The notes beneath the pieces were generated by a model that was given only the letters and a program-made list of their open reading frames with translations, made no database searches and was not told the DNA's origin. A DNA stretch of 64,000 nt from CAXXOK01 sp963678055 (lineage in GTDB: Bacteria; Bacillota; Clostridia; Christensenellales; Aristaeellaceae), in the NCBI GenBank assembly GCA_963678055.1, contig OY782679.1, positions 372,001 through 436,000 of the forward strand, given 5' to 3'. Position numbers and translations under genes: made by a program. Position 1 is the first letter of the stretch. Every line of letters starts with the position of its first letter. Positions 8,779 to 17,309 of this stretch are shown here, in pieces.

Positions 8779-9990
8779 TTAGTCGTCGCTGTTTTTAAGT
8801 TCCTCAAACTTCTCCCGCATGGTGGGGTTTTTACGGGTTAAGCGCTTGACGCTTAAGTCCTGTGCCTTGTTGTTGGCCAGCCGCAGGTTGTTTTCCGACG
8901 ACAACAACGCGTCCTTGGTTTTTTGCAGGTGATCGATGGTTTTGTCGATCTCCGCTATAGCGGTTTGGAATTTTCGGCTTGCCAGACCGTAGTTATGGTC
9001 GAATTTGCTTTTAAATTCGTTGAGGTCATCTTCAAAGTGGGAGATGTCGATGTTCTGGTTTTTGATCTCCGCCAGTTGCTGCTGATAGCTGATGGAGTTC
9101 AGGGCGGCGTTGCGCAGCACGGTGATCATCGAGATAAAGAATTGCGGACGGATGACGTACATTTTGGGGTACTTGTGCGAAACATCCACGATGCCGGAGT
9201 TGTACAGTTCGCTTTCCGGCTCTAGAAGCGAGACCAGCACCGCGTATTCGCAGTGTTTTTCGTTGCGGTCTTTGTCCAGCTCCTTGAAAAAGTCCTCGTT
9301 GCGCTTCTTGGTAGCCGTCGCATCGGCCTCGTTTTTCATCTCAAACATGATGGAGATAAACTCAAGACCCTCCGGCGTGGTTTCGCGGAAGATATAGTCG
9401 CCTTTGCTGCCGGTGGAGGCATCGTTGTCCTTTTCAAAGTAGGCGTGCTGAAAGCCGGTGGCGCGCAGACGGTTGAACTCGGTTTCGCAGTGCTGCTCCA
9501 GCGTTTCGCCGATCATTTTGGTGGAGAGCTTCACTTTCAGATCTTTATGAAAGGCAATCTCGGTGTCCTTGGCCTTGAGCTGTACCTGAAACTGTTCCTG
9601 CAGGGATTGTTCCCGCAGTTTGGCATCCTTCTCAGCTTCTTTCAGCTGGCTTTGCAGGGCGTCGATCGCCTTTTCTCTGGCGAAAATCTCGTCCTTTTGG
9701 GCGGCTTTGGCGGTGGTTACGGCAAGCTGACGGTCTTTCTCCTGGGCTTCCAGCTGCGATTTCAACTTCTCAATGTCGCCCACCAGCTCCGCCATGGTCA
9801 GCGCTTTGTCCTTTTCGGCATTGGCTTTGAGTAGCTCCCGCTGCGCGGCTTCGGCCTGCTTAAGCTGTGCTTCGCGTTCCGCCAGTGCGGCATGGAACTC
9901 CGCATTTCGCACCTGGGACAGAATGGCGGTATAGCCGGTTTCATCAACGGTAAACACCTTCTCGCAGTGGGGGCATTTTATTTCATGCAT
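8779..9990 (-). CDS. DUF2130 protein with zinc ribbon and coiled coil
   Basis: Protein of unknown function, DUF2130 family, 403 residues. Start at 9990: GGAGGAAACAGC precedes the ATG, and the longer open frame adds 28 residues without a ribosome site. Residues 1-15 (HEIKCPHCEKVF) look like half of a zinc-ribbon. A long charged coiled coil spans about 28-165. The C-terminal 230 residues form the conserved domain, with FRETTPEGLEFISIMFEMKNEAD and NEKHCEYAVLVSLLEPES as recognisable stretches. The E-x-K inside the first resembles nuclease-fold families, but that is only a suggestion. It stands alone, convergent with the cyclase gene. Confidence 0.8.
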   Translation of the reverse strand: MHEIKCPHCEKVFTVDETGYTAILSQVRNAEFHAALAEREAQLKQAEAAQRELLKANAEKDKALTMAELVGDIEKLKSQLEAQEKDRQLAVTTAKAAQKDEIFAREKAIDALQSQLKEAEKDAKLREQSLQEQFQVQLKAKDTEIAFHKDLKVKLSTKMIGETLEQHCETEFNRLRATGFQHAYFEKDNDASTGSKGDYIFRETTPEGLEFISIMFEMKNEADATATKKRNEDFFKELDKDRNEKHCEYAVLVSLLEPESELYNSGIVDVSHKYPKMYVIRPQFFISMITVLRNAALNSISYQQQLAEIKNQNIDISHFEDDLNEFKSKFDHNYGLASRKFQTAIAEIDKTIDHLQKTKDALLSSENNLRLANNKAQDLSVKRLTRKNPTMREKFEELKNSDD

Positions 9991-10077
9991 GCTGTTTCCT
10001 CCGTGCTCGCTGTGTGTATGTGCTCTACTGGCAGTATAATACAAATTGCTGCACTTGACCACAGCGCAGGGCAAGGC

Positions 10078-10106
10078 TTGACGGGTAACGCTAGCTGACG
10101 TATGGT
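10078..10106 (+). promoter_or_regulatory. Promoter of the Gfo/Idh/MocA oxidoreductase gene
   Basis: TTGACG (10078-10083) and TATGGT (10101-10106) are 17 nt apart, about 36 nt before the ATG at 10142. Confidence 0.5.
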
Positions 10107-10141
10107 GTTGCTATATATAAAGAAGATAAGGGGATAGACCC

Positions 10142-11137
10142 ATGAAGAAAGACACCGTGACCTTTGGCATCATCGGCTGCGGCGATGTGACCGAGGTCAA
10201 ATCCGGCCCCGCATTTCAAAAAATATCGGGCAGCTATTTGAAAACTGTGATGCGGCGGGACGAAGAGAAGCTGAAAGACTATGCCGCGCGGCACCATGTG
10301 GAGCATTTCACTACCGATTATTTGGAGATACTGAAAGATCCGGAGATCGACGCGGTTTACATTGCCACGCCGCCGCACATGCACTGCTTTTATACCCTGG
10401 AGGCAGCCAAGTACGGCAAGGCCGTGTACGTGGAAAAACCCATGGCACTTACGGTAAAGGAGTGTAAGCAGATGATTGCCGCCTGCAAAACCGCGGGCGT
10501 GCCGCTGTTTACCGCCTATTACCGCCGGGGCATGGAAAAGTTCGTGAAAGTCAAGGAGCTGCTTGCTGGCGGAGCGCTGGGGGAGCTTAGGGCATTCCAG
10601 TATCAGTTCGCCTGCCCTGTGCCGACTGTTGACCCGAAGCGGGCGTGGCTGCTGGAAGCAGACATCGCCGGTGGTGGTCTTTTGTACGATGTAGGGTCGC
10701 ACATGCTGGACACGCTGTGCTTTTTGCTGGGCGATGCGACGCTTGTCCGTGGTGTCTCCGCAAACCAAAGCAAGGCGCTTGCGGTGGACGATTGCCACAG
10801 CGCGGTGCTGAAGTTTGCCAGCGGCGTGCAGGGAACGGTGCAGCTCACCTTCTGCGCGGCGGAGCGACAGGACGAGGCCATCATTTACGGCAGCCGGGGC
10901 AGCCTCAGGGTCTCCATCATGGACAATCAACCCCTGTCCGTCACCGTCGACGGACAAACGGAGACGATTGCTTTTTCGCATGCCGCCCATGTGCAGCAGG
11001 GGCTGATCACCCGTGTGGTAGATACGCTGCTTGGGCAGGACACGCTGGAATCCGGCGGTGGCTACGGCCTGCAAACGCAAGAACTGCTGGAGGCCATCGC
11101 AGGCAGCCGCAGCTGGCAGCGGCCGGATGCGCCCTAG
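10142..11137 (+). CDS. Gfo/Idh/MocA-family NAD(P)-dependent oxidoreductase
   Basis: Cytosolic sugar or polyol dehydrogenase-like protein, 331 residues. The N-terminal Rossmann fold shows FGIIGCGDVTE, then DAVYIATPPHMH and VYVEKPMALT, where the EKP lysine is the usual catalytic/nicotinamide-binding residue. The C-terminal alpha/beta domain has LLYDVGSHMLDTLCFLLG, with the Asp and His expected at the substrate site. AAGGGG lies ahead of the ATG. The substrate cannot be read from sequence. It is a single gene closed by a terminator at 11168, upstream of an arabinose-related cluster. Confidence 0.88.
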   Translation: MKKDTVTFGIIGCGDVTEVKSGPAFQKISGSYLKTVMRRDEEKLKDYAARHHVEHFTTDYLEILKDPEIDAVYIATPPHMHCFYTLEAAKYGKAVYVEKPMALTVKECKQMIAACKTAGVPLFTAYYRRGMEKFVKVKELLAGGALGELRAFQYQFACPVPTVDPKRAWLLEADIAGGGLLYDVGSHMLDTLCFLLGDATLVRGVSANQSKALAVDDCHSAVLKFASGVQGTVQLTFCAAERQDEAIIYGSRGSLRVSIMDNQPLSVTVDGQTETIAFSHAAHVQQGLITRVVDTLLGQDTLESGGGYGLQTQELLEAIAGSRSWQRPDAP

Positions 11138-11167
11138 CTGCGGTCACTTTGAAAAAACGAATTTTTA

Positions 11168-11207
11168 CCCTGCGCGCCGGCATTGCCGACACGCAGGGTT
11201 TGTCTTT
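11168..11207 (+). terminator. Intrinsic terminator after the oxidoreductase gene
   Basis: CCCTGCG (11168-11174) pairs with CGCAGGG (11192-11198), with an inner CCGGC/GCCG stem, followed by TTTGTCTTT. Confidence 0.75.
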
Positions 11208-11298
11208 GTATTGAAAAGCAAGACAAAATACAGTATGCTGTGAAAAAAGCGCGGGTGTCTATGCGCTGTGTATCCATACCCGGAGAGGAAGAAACATC

Positions 11299-12279
11299 GT
11301 GAGCTATCGTAAGCTGTTGTTGGTTGCACTGGCGGTGTGTTTTGGCATGCTGCTGGCAAGCTGTACACCCATACGGCCCGCAGACGAGCCTTCCGCCGAT
11401 ACGGGCATACTGCTGGGCTTTTCACAGTTGGGGTCGGAAAGCGGCTGGCGGCTTGCCAACACCAAGGACATTCAGGATGCCGCACGCCGCGCTGGTGTAC
11501 AGCTGATGTTTGAAAACGCCGAGCAGAAGCAGGAAAACCAAATCAAGGCCATCCGCTCGTTCATTGCGTATCAGGTGGATGTTATCGCCTTTGCCCCAAA
11601 CGTGGAGGATGGATGGGACAATGTACTGTCCGAAGCGCGCGCGGCCGGCATTCCGGTGCTGATCACCGACCGGCGCATCAACACAGCGGATGAAAGTTTG
11701 TACGCAGGGTTTGTCGGTTCGGATTTTCTGTCCGAAGGGATGAAAGCCGGTACATATTTGGAGGAGAAAGTGAAGGATGCTGAGCACGTCAACATTGTTG
11801 AGATCTCCGGCACCATCGATTCCACGCCGATGCGCCAGCGGGCGGAGGGATTCCGCAAGGTGCTGGGAGATGACGAACGTTTTACGATCATCGAAAGCAT
11901 CTCCGGCGATTTTCTGCGCTCCATGGGTAAGGACTGCATGGAGGGGCTGCTGGCCCGCCATGATGATATCGACGTTTTATACTCCCATAACGATGAGATG
12001 ACCTTTGGCGCGATTGAAGCCATCGAGGAGGCCGGGCTGCGGCCGGGCAAAGACATCGTTATCATTACAGTAGACGGCGAACAGGGGGCAATCGACTTGC
12101 TGAAACAGGGGAAAATCAACTGCGTTGTGGAGTGCGCGCCTATGATTGGTGATGTTATCATTGCGCTGGCCCAAAAGCTGGCCGCAGGCGAGACCATTCC
12201 GCGCGAGACCTATTCGGTGGAAAGCGTGTTTACCGAGTTTGACGAAAACTTGGACGCGCTGCCGCCCAGAGGGTATTAG
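11299..12279 (+). CDS. Sugar-binding lipoprotein, YtfQ-like (sensor component)
   Basis: Predicted lipid-anchored periplasmic-type sugar-binding protein, 326 residues, close in pattern to the galactofuranose-binding protein YtfQ (GFSQLGSESGWRLANT, AEQKQENQIKAIRSF, YSHNDEMTFGAIEAIEEAG). The GTG start is preceded by GGAGAGGAA. A signal peptide ends in the lipobox LLASC (Cys near residue 22). No permease or ATPase gene is nearby. Instead a sensor kinase begins 3 nt after its stop. That arrangement matches binding-protein/kinase/regulator three-component sensors such as XylFII-LytS-YesN described in Clostridium. The likely role is ligand detection rather than import. The arabinose genes downstream suggest an L-arabinose-type ligand, but the YtfQ resemblance also permits a furanose sugar. 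Confidence 0.82.
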   Translation: MSYRKLLLVALAVCFGMLLASCTPIRPADEPSADTGILLGFSQLGSESGWRLANTKDIQDAARRAGVQLMFENAEQKQENQIKAIRSFIAYQVDVIAFAPNVEDGWDNVLSEARAAGIPVLITDRRINTADESLYAGFVGSDFLSEGMKAGTYLEEKVKDAEHVNIVEISGTIDSTPMRQRAEGFRKVLGDDERFTIIESISGDFLRSMGKDCMEGLLARHDDIDVLYSHNDEMTFGAIEAIEEAGLRPGKDIVIITVDGEQGAIDLLKQGKINCVVECAPMIGDVIIALAQKLAAGETIPRETYSVESVFTEFDENLDALPPRGY

Positions 12280-12282
12280 CGT

Positions 12283-13761
12283 ATGGTTGCGATATTTGAC
12301 TGGGTATTCAGCCGTTTGCGCGTGCGCAACAGCCTGGCTGACCGTATGCGCATTTCCTTTATCGTCATCATGGTGATGATGCTCATCCCGGCGATTTCCA
12401 GCATTATTATGATGAACAGCTACGCAAACTCCTACCATCAGGCCATTATGCAGGTGGATCGGGTTGCGTCGCTGAAACCGATCGTCAACTCCGATATCCC
12501 CGATGAGATGTGGCGCATCGTTGCCGGACAAACGCTGTTTAGCGAAGGGCGGCAGTATGAGCTGCTCGATTCCGTAAACCAGACCCTGGAATCGCTGACC
12601 AAATCCGCCACAGGCGGCGATTCGGTGGAGCTGACAGTGGCGCGGCGTACCATGGATACGCTGAAAACCTATATTGACCGCATGGGCGAGCAGATTGCCT
12701 CCGGGGCACTGGTTGCCGATAACCAGGCGCTGTTAGAAGAGGTACGCAGTGTGTCCTCGCTTGTGGGCGATATGCTGCAAAAATACATCACGGTGGAAAT
12801 CAGCGCGGCAACGCACACCAGCCAGCTATTGCAGCTGCGCCTGTCGATGATCATGTGGCTGATGGGCATATTGCTGGCGCTGACCATTGCCTTTACTATG
12901 CTGGCGCAGCGATCGCTGACCCGCGCCGTGCGCACGCCCATTTCGCAGCTGGAAATCATGGCGGCAACCATTGCCGAGGGTGATTTGAAGGCGCGTGTGG
13001 AAAATCCGCATGTAACCGAACTACAAGGGCTGACCGAAAGCCTGAACATTATGGCGGTCAAGCTGCAACAGCTCATAGATGAAAACCGCCGCGAGCAGGA
13101 AAACCTAAAGCGCAGCGAGCTGCGCACCCTGCAGGCGCAGATCACTCCGCATTTTTTGTATAATACGCTGGATGCCATCGTATGGCTGGCCGAGGCGGGG
13201 CGTACCGAAGAGGTGATCCATGTCACCGAGGCGATGAGCGACTTTTTCCGCATTTCACTGTCGCAGGGGCGGGACTGGATACCGCTGGCGGATGAAGTAA
13301 AACACTTGCAGGGCTACCTGACCATCCAAAAAGTGCGCTACCGTGATATTATGGACTATGAAATAGATATTTCTTATGAACTTTACCAAAAAGAAATTCT
13401 GAAACTGCTCATCCAGCCGCTGGTGGAAAACGCCATTTATCACGGCATCAAACACCGCCGGGGCCGGGGCATGGTGCGCATCATCGGCCGGGAAATTGAC
13501 GGCGATTTGGAGTTGACGGTAGCCGATAACGGCGCCGGTATGACGCCCCAGCGTCTTGCGCAGGTGCGCGACAATCTGGCGTCGGAGGCGGCAGCCAGCA
13601 TGGACCGGCCATTTTTCGGACTGTATAATGTGAATAAGCGCATTCAGCTGTACTATAACCAGCAGGAGGGCCTGCATATCGACAGCGACGAGACCGGTAC
13701 CACGGTCAGGCTGCGCGTACCGTTTGGGAGGGGAAGCCATGGTCAAGGTATTTCTGGCTGA
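12283..13761 (+). CDS. Sensor histidine kinase, LytS/YesM type
   Basis: Membrane histidine kinase, 492 residues. Two membrane helices (about 25-46 and 185-207) flank an extracellular helical region of about 140 residues. HAMP follows (about 208-262, ending TESLNIMAVKLQQL). The His_kinase domain has HFLYNTLDAIVWLAE (phospho-accepting H290). The ATPase domain has LLIQPLVENAIYHGIKHRRG (N box) and DNGAGM. No cytosolic sensor domain is present. It begins 3 nt after the binding-protein stop and overlaps the response-regulator gene by 23 nt, so the three form one transcript. The extracellular part probably contacts the neighbouring lipoprotein. Confidence 0.9.
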   Translation: MVAIFDWVFSRLRVRNSLADRMRISFIVIMVMMLIPAISSIIMMNSYANSYHQAIMQVDRVASLKPIVNSDIPDEMWRIVAGQTLFSEGRQYELLDSVNQTLESLTKSATGGDSVELTVARRTMDTLKTYIDRMGEQIASGALVADNQALLEEVRSVSSLVGDMLQKYITVEISAATHTSQLLQLRLSMIMWLMGILLALTIAFTMLAQRSLTRAVRTPISQLEIMAATIAEGDLKARVENPHVTELQGLTESLNIMAVKLQQLIDENRREQENLKRSELRTLQAQITPHFLYNTLDAIVWLAEAGRTEEVIHVTEAMSDFFRISLSQGRDWIPLADEVKHLQGYLTIQKVRYRDIMDYEIDISYELYQKEILKLLIQPLVENAIYHGIKHRRGRGMVRIIGREIDGDLELTVADNGAGMTPQRLAQVRDNLASEAAASMDRPFFGLYNVNKRIQLYYNQQEGLHIDSDETGTTVRLRVPFGRGSHGQGISG

Positions 13762-15331
13762 CGATGAAATTGTCGTCCGCGAGGGAATCCGCAACAATTT
13801 CCCGTGGGGAAATACGGAGTTCTCTCTCGTCGGCGAAGCGCCGGATGGGGAAATGGCGCTTGCGATGCTGCAGGATATTAAGCCGGACGTGCTGATTACC
13901 GATATCCGTATGCCGTTTGTGGACGGACTGGAGCTTTGCCGTGCCGTCAGCGCGACCATGCCGTGGATGTATATTATCATTATCTCCGGGTACGACGACT
14001 TTGCCTATGCCAAGGAAGCCATATCCATTGGCGTGCGGGAGTACCTGCTGAAACCCGTGAGTGTACAGGAACTGAAAAATGCGCTTTCGCGCATCGGGCA
14101 GGAGATCAGCGCTGAAAAACAGCAGCAGGCCAACCTGCGCATGTACCGCGATCAGCTGGCCACCTCCCATGAGCTGTTAAAGCAAAAATTGCTCAGTGAC
14201 CTGTTATCGGGCATCCCGCAGGAGGAGATCATCGAGCGTGCACGGGCACTGCATTTGGGCATCACGGCTAAGCGCTATCTGGTGATGGTCATTGATCCGG
14301 GCAGCGAAAACACCTCCGCCGAAGACCTGCGTTCTGCCGAAAGTGTGATATTGCGCCTGGTAAACAGCTCCGGCGGGGCGGCGTATATGTGCCGGCTTTT
14401 GGGGCGCTTTGTGCTGCTGGTGATGGGCGACGACGACGCGGATGTGGAGGAGCGCACCTACGGGCTGGCCCAGTCTGTGCGCTATGATATCGAACGTAAC
14501 ACCGCGCTGAAACCCAGGGTCACCATTGGCACGGCGGTAGGCTCGCTGGCCGATGTGCGGGCGTCCTATCAGGACGCAGGCAAGCTGCTGACCCAGATGA
14601 CCTCCTCGGGGAAAGAGAATCAAGACCGCCGTATCCTCGGCATGCTGGACATTGCTCCTGCCGAAAGCCTGTCGCTGATTGATGTAACCATGCCGCACAT
14701 CTACGAGCGCCTTGAGCATGCCAGCTGCGCCGATGTCGATGATATTTTGGCCGAGTGCGTTGCCGAGATGGGGCCGACCGCCGCCAAAAGCAAGCTGATG
14801 ATCAACTATTTGTTTGTGGATATCGTGCTTGTCGCCAGCCGCATTGTGCGCGATCTGGGCGGTGTGCCGCAGGAGATTATCCCCGCGGCGTTTGAAAATG
14901 AGGGCAAGAAAACCCTGTCCCTTAGCGTGGATGAAACCTTTGCTCTGGCGAAAGAGGTCATCCTCAAAGCGCTTGAGTTCCGGGACGAACAGGGCTCCTC
15001 GCGCTATGGCATGGTCATGCGTAAGGCCAAGGCCTATATCGGCAAAAACTTTACCAATCCGGGGTTGACCCTGCGCCAGGTGGCAGGGGAGGTTGCGCTA
15101 TCCAACAACCACTTCTGCACGGTGTTTTCGCAGGAAACGGGCGTGACCTTTACCGAGTATATTACCACCCTGCGCATGGATAAAGCCAAGGAATTGCTGC
15201 GCGACAAGCAAATGCGCACATCCGAGGTAACGGCGGCCGTGGGCTATAACGATCCGCATTATTTCAGCTATCTGTTTAAGAAATATGTCAATATGTCGCC
15301 AAGAGACTTCCGTAAAACCGAGCTATCGTAA
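13739..15331 (+). CDS. Response regulator with AraC-type DNA-binding domain (YesN type)
   Basis: Transcription factor of 530 residues. The receiver domain (1-120) has ADDE, ITDIRMPFVDG (phosphorylated Asp at about 55) and LLKPV. A long middle region (130-420) resembles the GGDEF-like linker of other YesN proteins. The C-terminal AraC double helix-turn-helix (about 425-525) includes LTLRQVAGEVALSNNHFC and YNDPHYFSYLFKKYVNMSPRDFR. The ATG at 13739 has GGGAGGGGAAGCC ahead of it and sits inside the kinase gene. The likely target is the arabinose operon that follows, and possibly its own promoter. Confidence 0.92.
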   Translation: MVKVFLADDEIVVREGIRNNFPWGNTEFSLVGEAPDGEMALAMLQDIKPDVLITDIRMPFVDGLELCRAVSATMPWMYIIIISGYDDFAYAKEAISIGVREYLLKPVSVQELKNALSRIGQEISAEKQQQANLRMYRDQLATSHELLKQKLLSDLLSGIPQEEIIERARALHLGITAKRYLVMVIDPGSENTSAEDLRSAESVILRLVNSSGGAAYMCRLLGRFVLLVMGDDDADVEERTYGLAQSVRYDIERNTALKPRVTIGTAVGSLADVRASYQDAGKLLTQMTSSGKENQDRRILGMLDIAPAESLSLIDVTMPHIYERLEHASCADVDDILAECVAEMGPTAAKSKLMINYLFVDIVLVASRIVRDLGGVPQEIIPAAFENEGKKTLSLSVDETFALAKEVILKALEFRDEQGSSRYGMVMRKAKAYIGKNFTNPGLTLRQVAGEVALSNNHFCTVFSQETGVTFTEYITTLRMDKAKELLRDKQMRTSEVTAAVGYNDPHYFSYLFKKYVNMSPRDFRKTELS

Positions 15332-15456
15332 AATATCGCCTTTTTATCGGAAAACTTTCTATATTTTCCGTGCTGTTTTTTCGCTGCATAAAAAATGCAT
15401 AAAAAACTTAACCAATTGGGGAAAGGACTATCTTTTCTCATCGGGTGCTTTCACGG

Positions 15457-15690
15457 TACAATCAATGCATTATAAGGGGAGGACTAGCCTCTCCTATAAT
15501 TGGTGAGGGAAAATCTGGACCGATCCCGTAAAATGTACGCAGAAATAGAGTGCGTCTGGGGAGATAAACAACGGTGCACAGCAGTGGGGGCCAAGCAGTA
15601 TGGACAGAAAACGAAGTGGCAAACCCACGGTACTGCAAAAGGGCTAACCGTAGCCAATGGCAAAAATTGCCCCACTTAAAACAAATAACC
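15457..15690 (+). ncRNA. Candidate structured RNA upstream of the arabinose operon
   Basis: The 427-nt interval between the regulator and kinase genes carries many short hairpins in a row. A TACAAT box lies at 15457-15462 (upstream hexamer TTTCTC is weak), predicting a start near 15469. Stems seen: a 13-bp hairpin at 15469-15500 with loop ACTAG and one bulge; GGGA/TCCC at 15507-15526; ACGCA/TGCGT at 15537-15555; an outer stem AGTGG(GG)/(CC)CCACT at about 15583-15676; inside it GCAGTA/TACTGC, GTGG/CCAC, GGCTA/TAGCC and GGCAA/TTGCC. No U-tract follows, so the 3' end is unclear and the RNA may instead be an mRNA leader. Size and lineage would fit a raiA-type RNA, but I cannot confirm the family. 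Confidence 0.5.
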
Positions 15691-15694
15691 GCCT

Positions 15695-15722
15695 TTGCTG
15701 CCCAGCAGAAATAGCGTATAAT
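15695..15722 (+). promoter_or_regulatory. Promoter of the arabinose operon
   Basis: TTGCTG (15695-15700) and TATAAT (15717-15722) are 16 nt apart, 36 nt before the kinase ATG at 15759. It lies directly downstream of the candidate structured RNA. Confidence 0.7.
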
Positions 15723-15758
15723 GGAATCAGATAAAACTATTGAAGGGGAAACGGCATA

Positions 15759-17309
15759 ATGAGACAAAAAGCTTACCTTGGTATAGAACTGGGGTCTACG
15801 CGCATCAAAGCGGTGCTGGTTGACCCCCGGCACAAGCCGGTGGCACAGGGCAGCTATACCTGGGACAATCGTTTTGAAAACGGCGTATGGACCTATCCCA
15901 TGGAAGAAGCATGGGATGGCATCCGCGCCGCTGTGAAAGAACTGCTCGACAACCTAAGCGAGCCTGTGGAGATCGCAGGCCTGGGTGTGTCGGCGATGAT
16001 GCACGGGTACCTGCCGTTTGATCAGGCGGGTACGCTGCTTACGCCGTTTCGCACCTGGCGCAACACCTTTACCCAGGTGGCCAGCGCGGAGCTTTCGGCC
16101 TTGTTCCAGTGCAATATTCCGCAGCGTTGGTCCATTGCGCATTTGTACCACGCGGTACTGCAGGGCGAGGACCATGTTAAGGATATTCACCACATCAACA
16201 CGCTGGAAGGGTATATTCACCATAGCCTGACGGATCAGTTCGTCATCGGCGTGGGGGAAGCCAGCGGCATGTTCCCGCTGGACGGTGAGCAGTATAGTGA
16301 ATCCAAACTGAAGCAGTTTAATGAATTGGTCGCAAAGTATAACGTGCCCTGGAAAGTGATCGATCTGCTCCCCGCCGTGCGTATGGCGGGTGAAGATGCC
16401 GGTACGCTGACCGAAGCAGGCGCTAAATTGCTTGACCCCAGCGGTCGGATTCAAGCCGGCATTCCCGTTGCGCCGCCGGAAGGCGATGCGGGCACCGGCA
16501 TGGTGGCCACCAACAGCGTGGCCGCGCGTACGGGCAATGTATCGGCCGGTACGTCCATATTCTCCATGACAGTGCTTGAAAAGCCGCTCTCCCGCGCTTA
16601 CGAGGAGATCGACATGGTGGCGACCCCTTCGGGCAAACCTGTGGCGATGGTGCACTGTGCCAACTGCACCTCCGACCTGAACGCCTGGGCAGACACCTAT
16701 AAGGAGCTACTACAGTCCTTCGGCATGGATGTGAACATCAAAAAAGTGTACGATAAGCTCTACGAGCTTAGCCTCTTGGGCGATACGGACTGCGGCGGCA
16801 TGGTGGTTGTCAACTACCTGTCCGGTGAACATATCACGGGCTTTGAAGCAGGCAAACCGCTGGTGATGCGCGGCGCAGACAGCAGTTTCAACCTGCCGAA
16901 CTTCTTAAAAGCGCAGCTGTATTCGGCGGTAGCATCGCTGGCGATTGGCATGCGTATTTTAACGGACGAGAAGGTTGCCATCGACCGGATTACCGGCCAC
17001 GGCGGCTTCTTCAAAGCGCCCAAGGTCGGGCAGCAGTACCTTGCCAACGCACTCAACACACCCGTATCGGTGATGGAAACCGCAGGCGAGGGCGGCGCAT
17101 ACGGCATGGCGGTGCTCGCGGCCTACCGCGTGCAAAAGGATGCGGATGAAACGCTGGATGCCTATCTGGAAAACAAAGTATTCCACGATGCCAAGCGCTC
17201 CACCCTCGCACCGGAGGCGGAGGGCGTGCAGGGCTTTGCCGCGTACCTGGAGCAGTTTGAAGCCGCGCTCAACGTGGAACGTGCCGCTGTGGAGGGAGAT
17301 AAATGCTAG
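15759..17309 (+). CDS. FGGY-family carbohydrate kinase, probable L-ribulokinase
   Basis: Cytosolic sugar kinase, 516 residues, predicted to phosphorylate L-ribulose to L-ribulose 5-phosphate. The N-terminal FGGY domain has the phosphate-binding IELGSTRIKAVLVD. The C-terminal ATPase lobe has the GNVSAGTSIFSM and GHGGFFKAP stretches. It resembles xylulokinase-like kinases more than classical AraB (about 560 residues), as seen for non-orthologous ribulokinases in Clostridium, so no symbol is assigned. Its stop overlaps the araD start by 7 nt, and araA follows, which is the basis for the substrate assignment. AAGGGG lies about 12 nt before the ATG. Confidence 0.8.
   Translation: MRQKAYLGIELGSTRIKAVLVDPRHKPVAQGSYTWDNRFENGVWTYPMEEAWDGIRAAVKELLDNLSEPVEIAGLGVSAMMHGYLPFDQAGTLLTPFRTWRNTFTQVASAELSALFQCNIPQRWSIAHLYHAVLQGEDHVKDIHHINTLEGYIHHSLTDQFVIGVGEASGMFPLDGEQYSESKLKQFNELVAKYNVPWKVIDLLPAVRMAGEDAGTLTEAGAKLLDPSGRIQAGIPVAPPEGDAGTGMVATNSVAARTGNVSAGTSIFSMTVLEKPLSRAYEEIDMVATPSGKPVAMVHCANCTSDLNAWADTYKELLQSFGMDVNIKKVYDKLYELSLLGDTDCGGMVVVNYLSGEHITGFEAGKPLVMRGADSSFNLPNFLKAQLYSAVASLAIGMRILTDEKVAIDRITGHGGFFKAPKVGQQYLANALNTPVSVMETAGEGGAYGMAVLAAYRVQKDADETLDAYLENKVFHDAKRSTLAPEAEGVQGFAAYLEQFEAALNVERAAVEGDKC

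Noticed and set aside
10091..11080. Long open frame on the minus strand over the Gfo/Idh/MocA gene
   Set aside because: It is antisense to a gene with clear family motifs, has no ribosome site, and its translation has no recognisable domain.
15462..15833. Minus-strand frame over the candidate structured RNA
   Set aside because: Runs through the arabinose promoter and into the kinase gene, lacks a ribosome site, and the interval is better explained by RNA stems.
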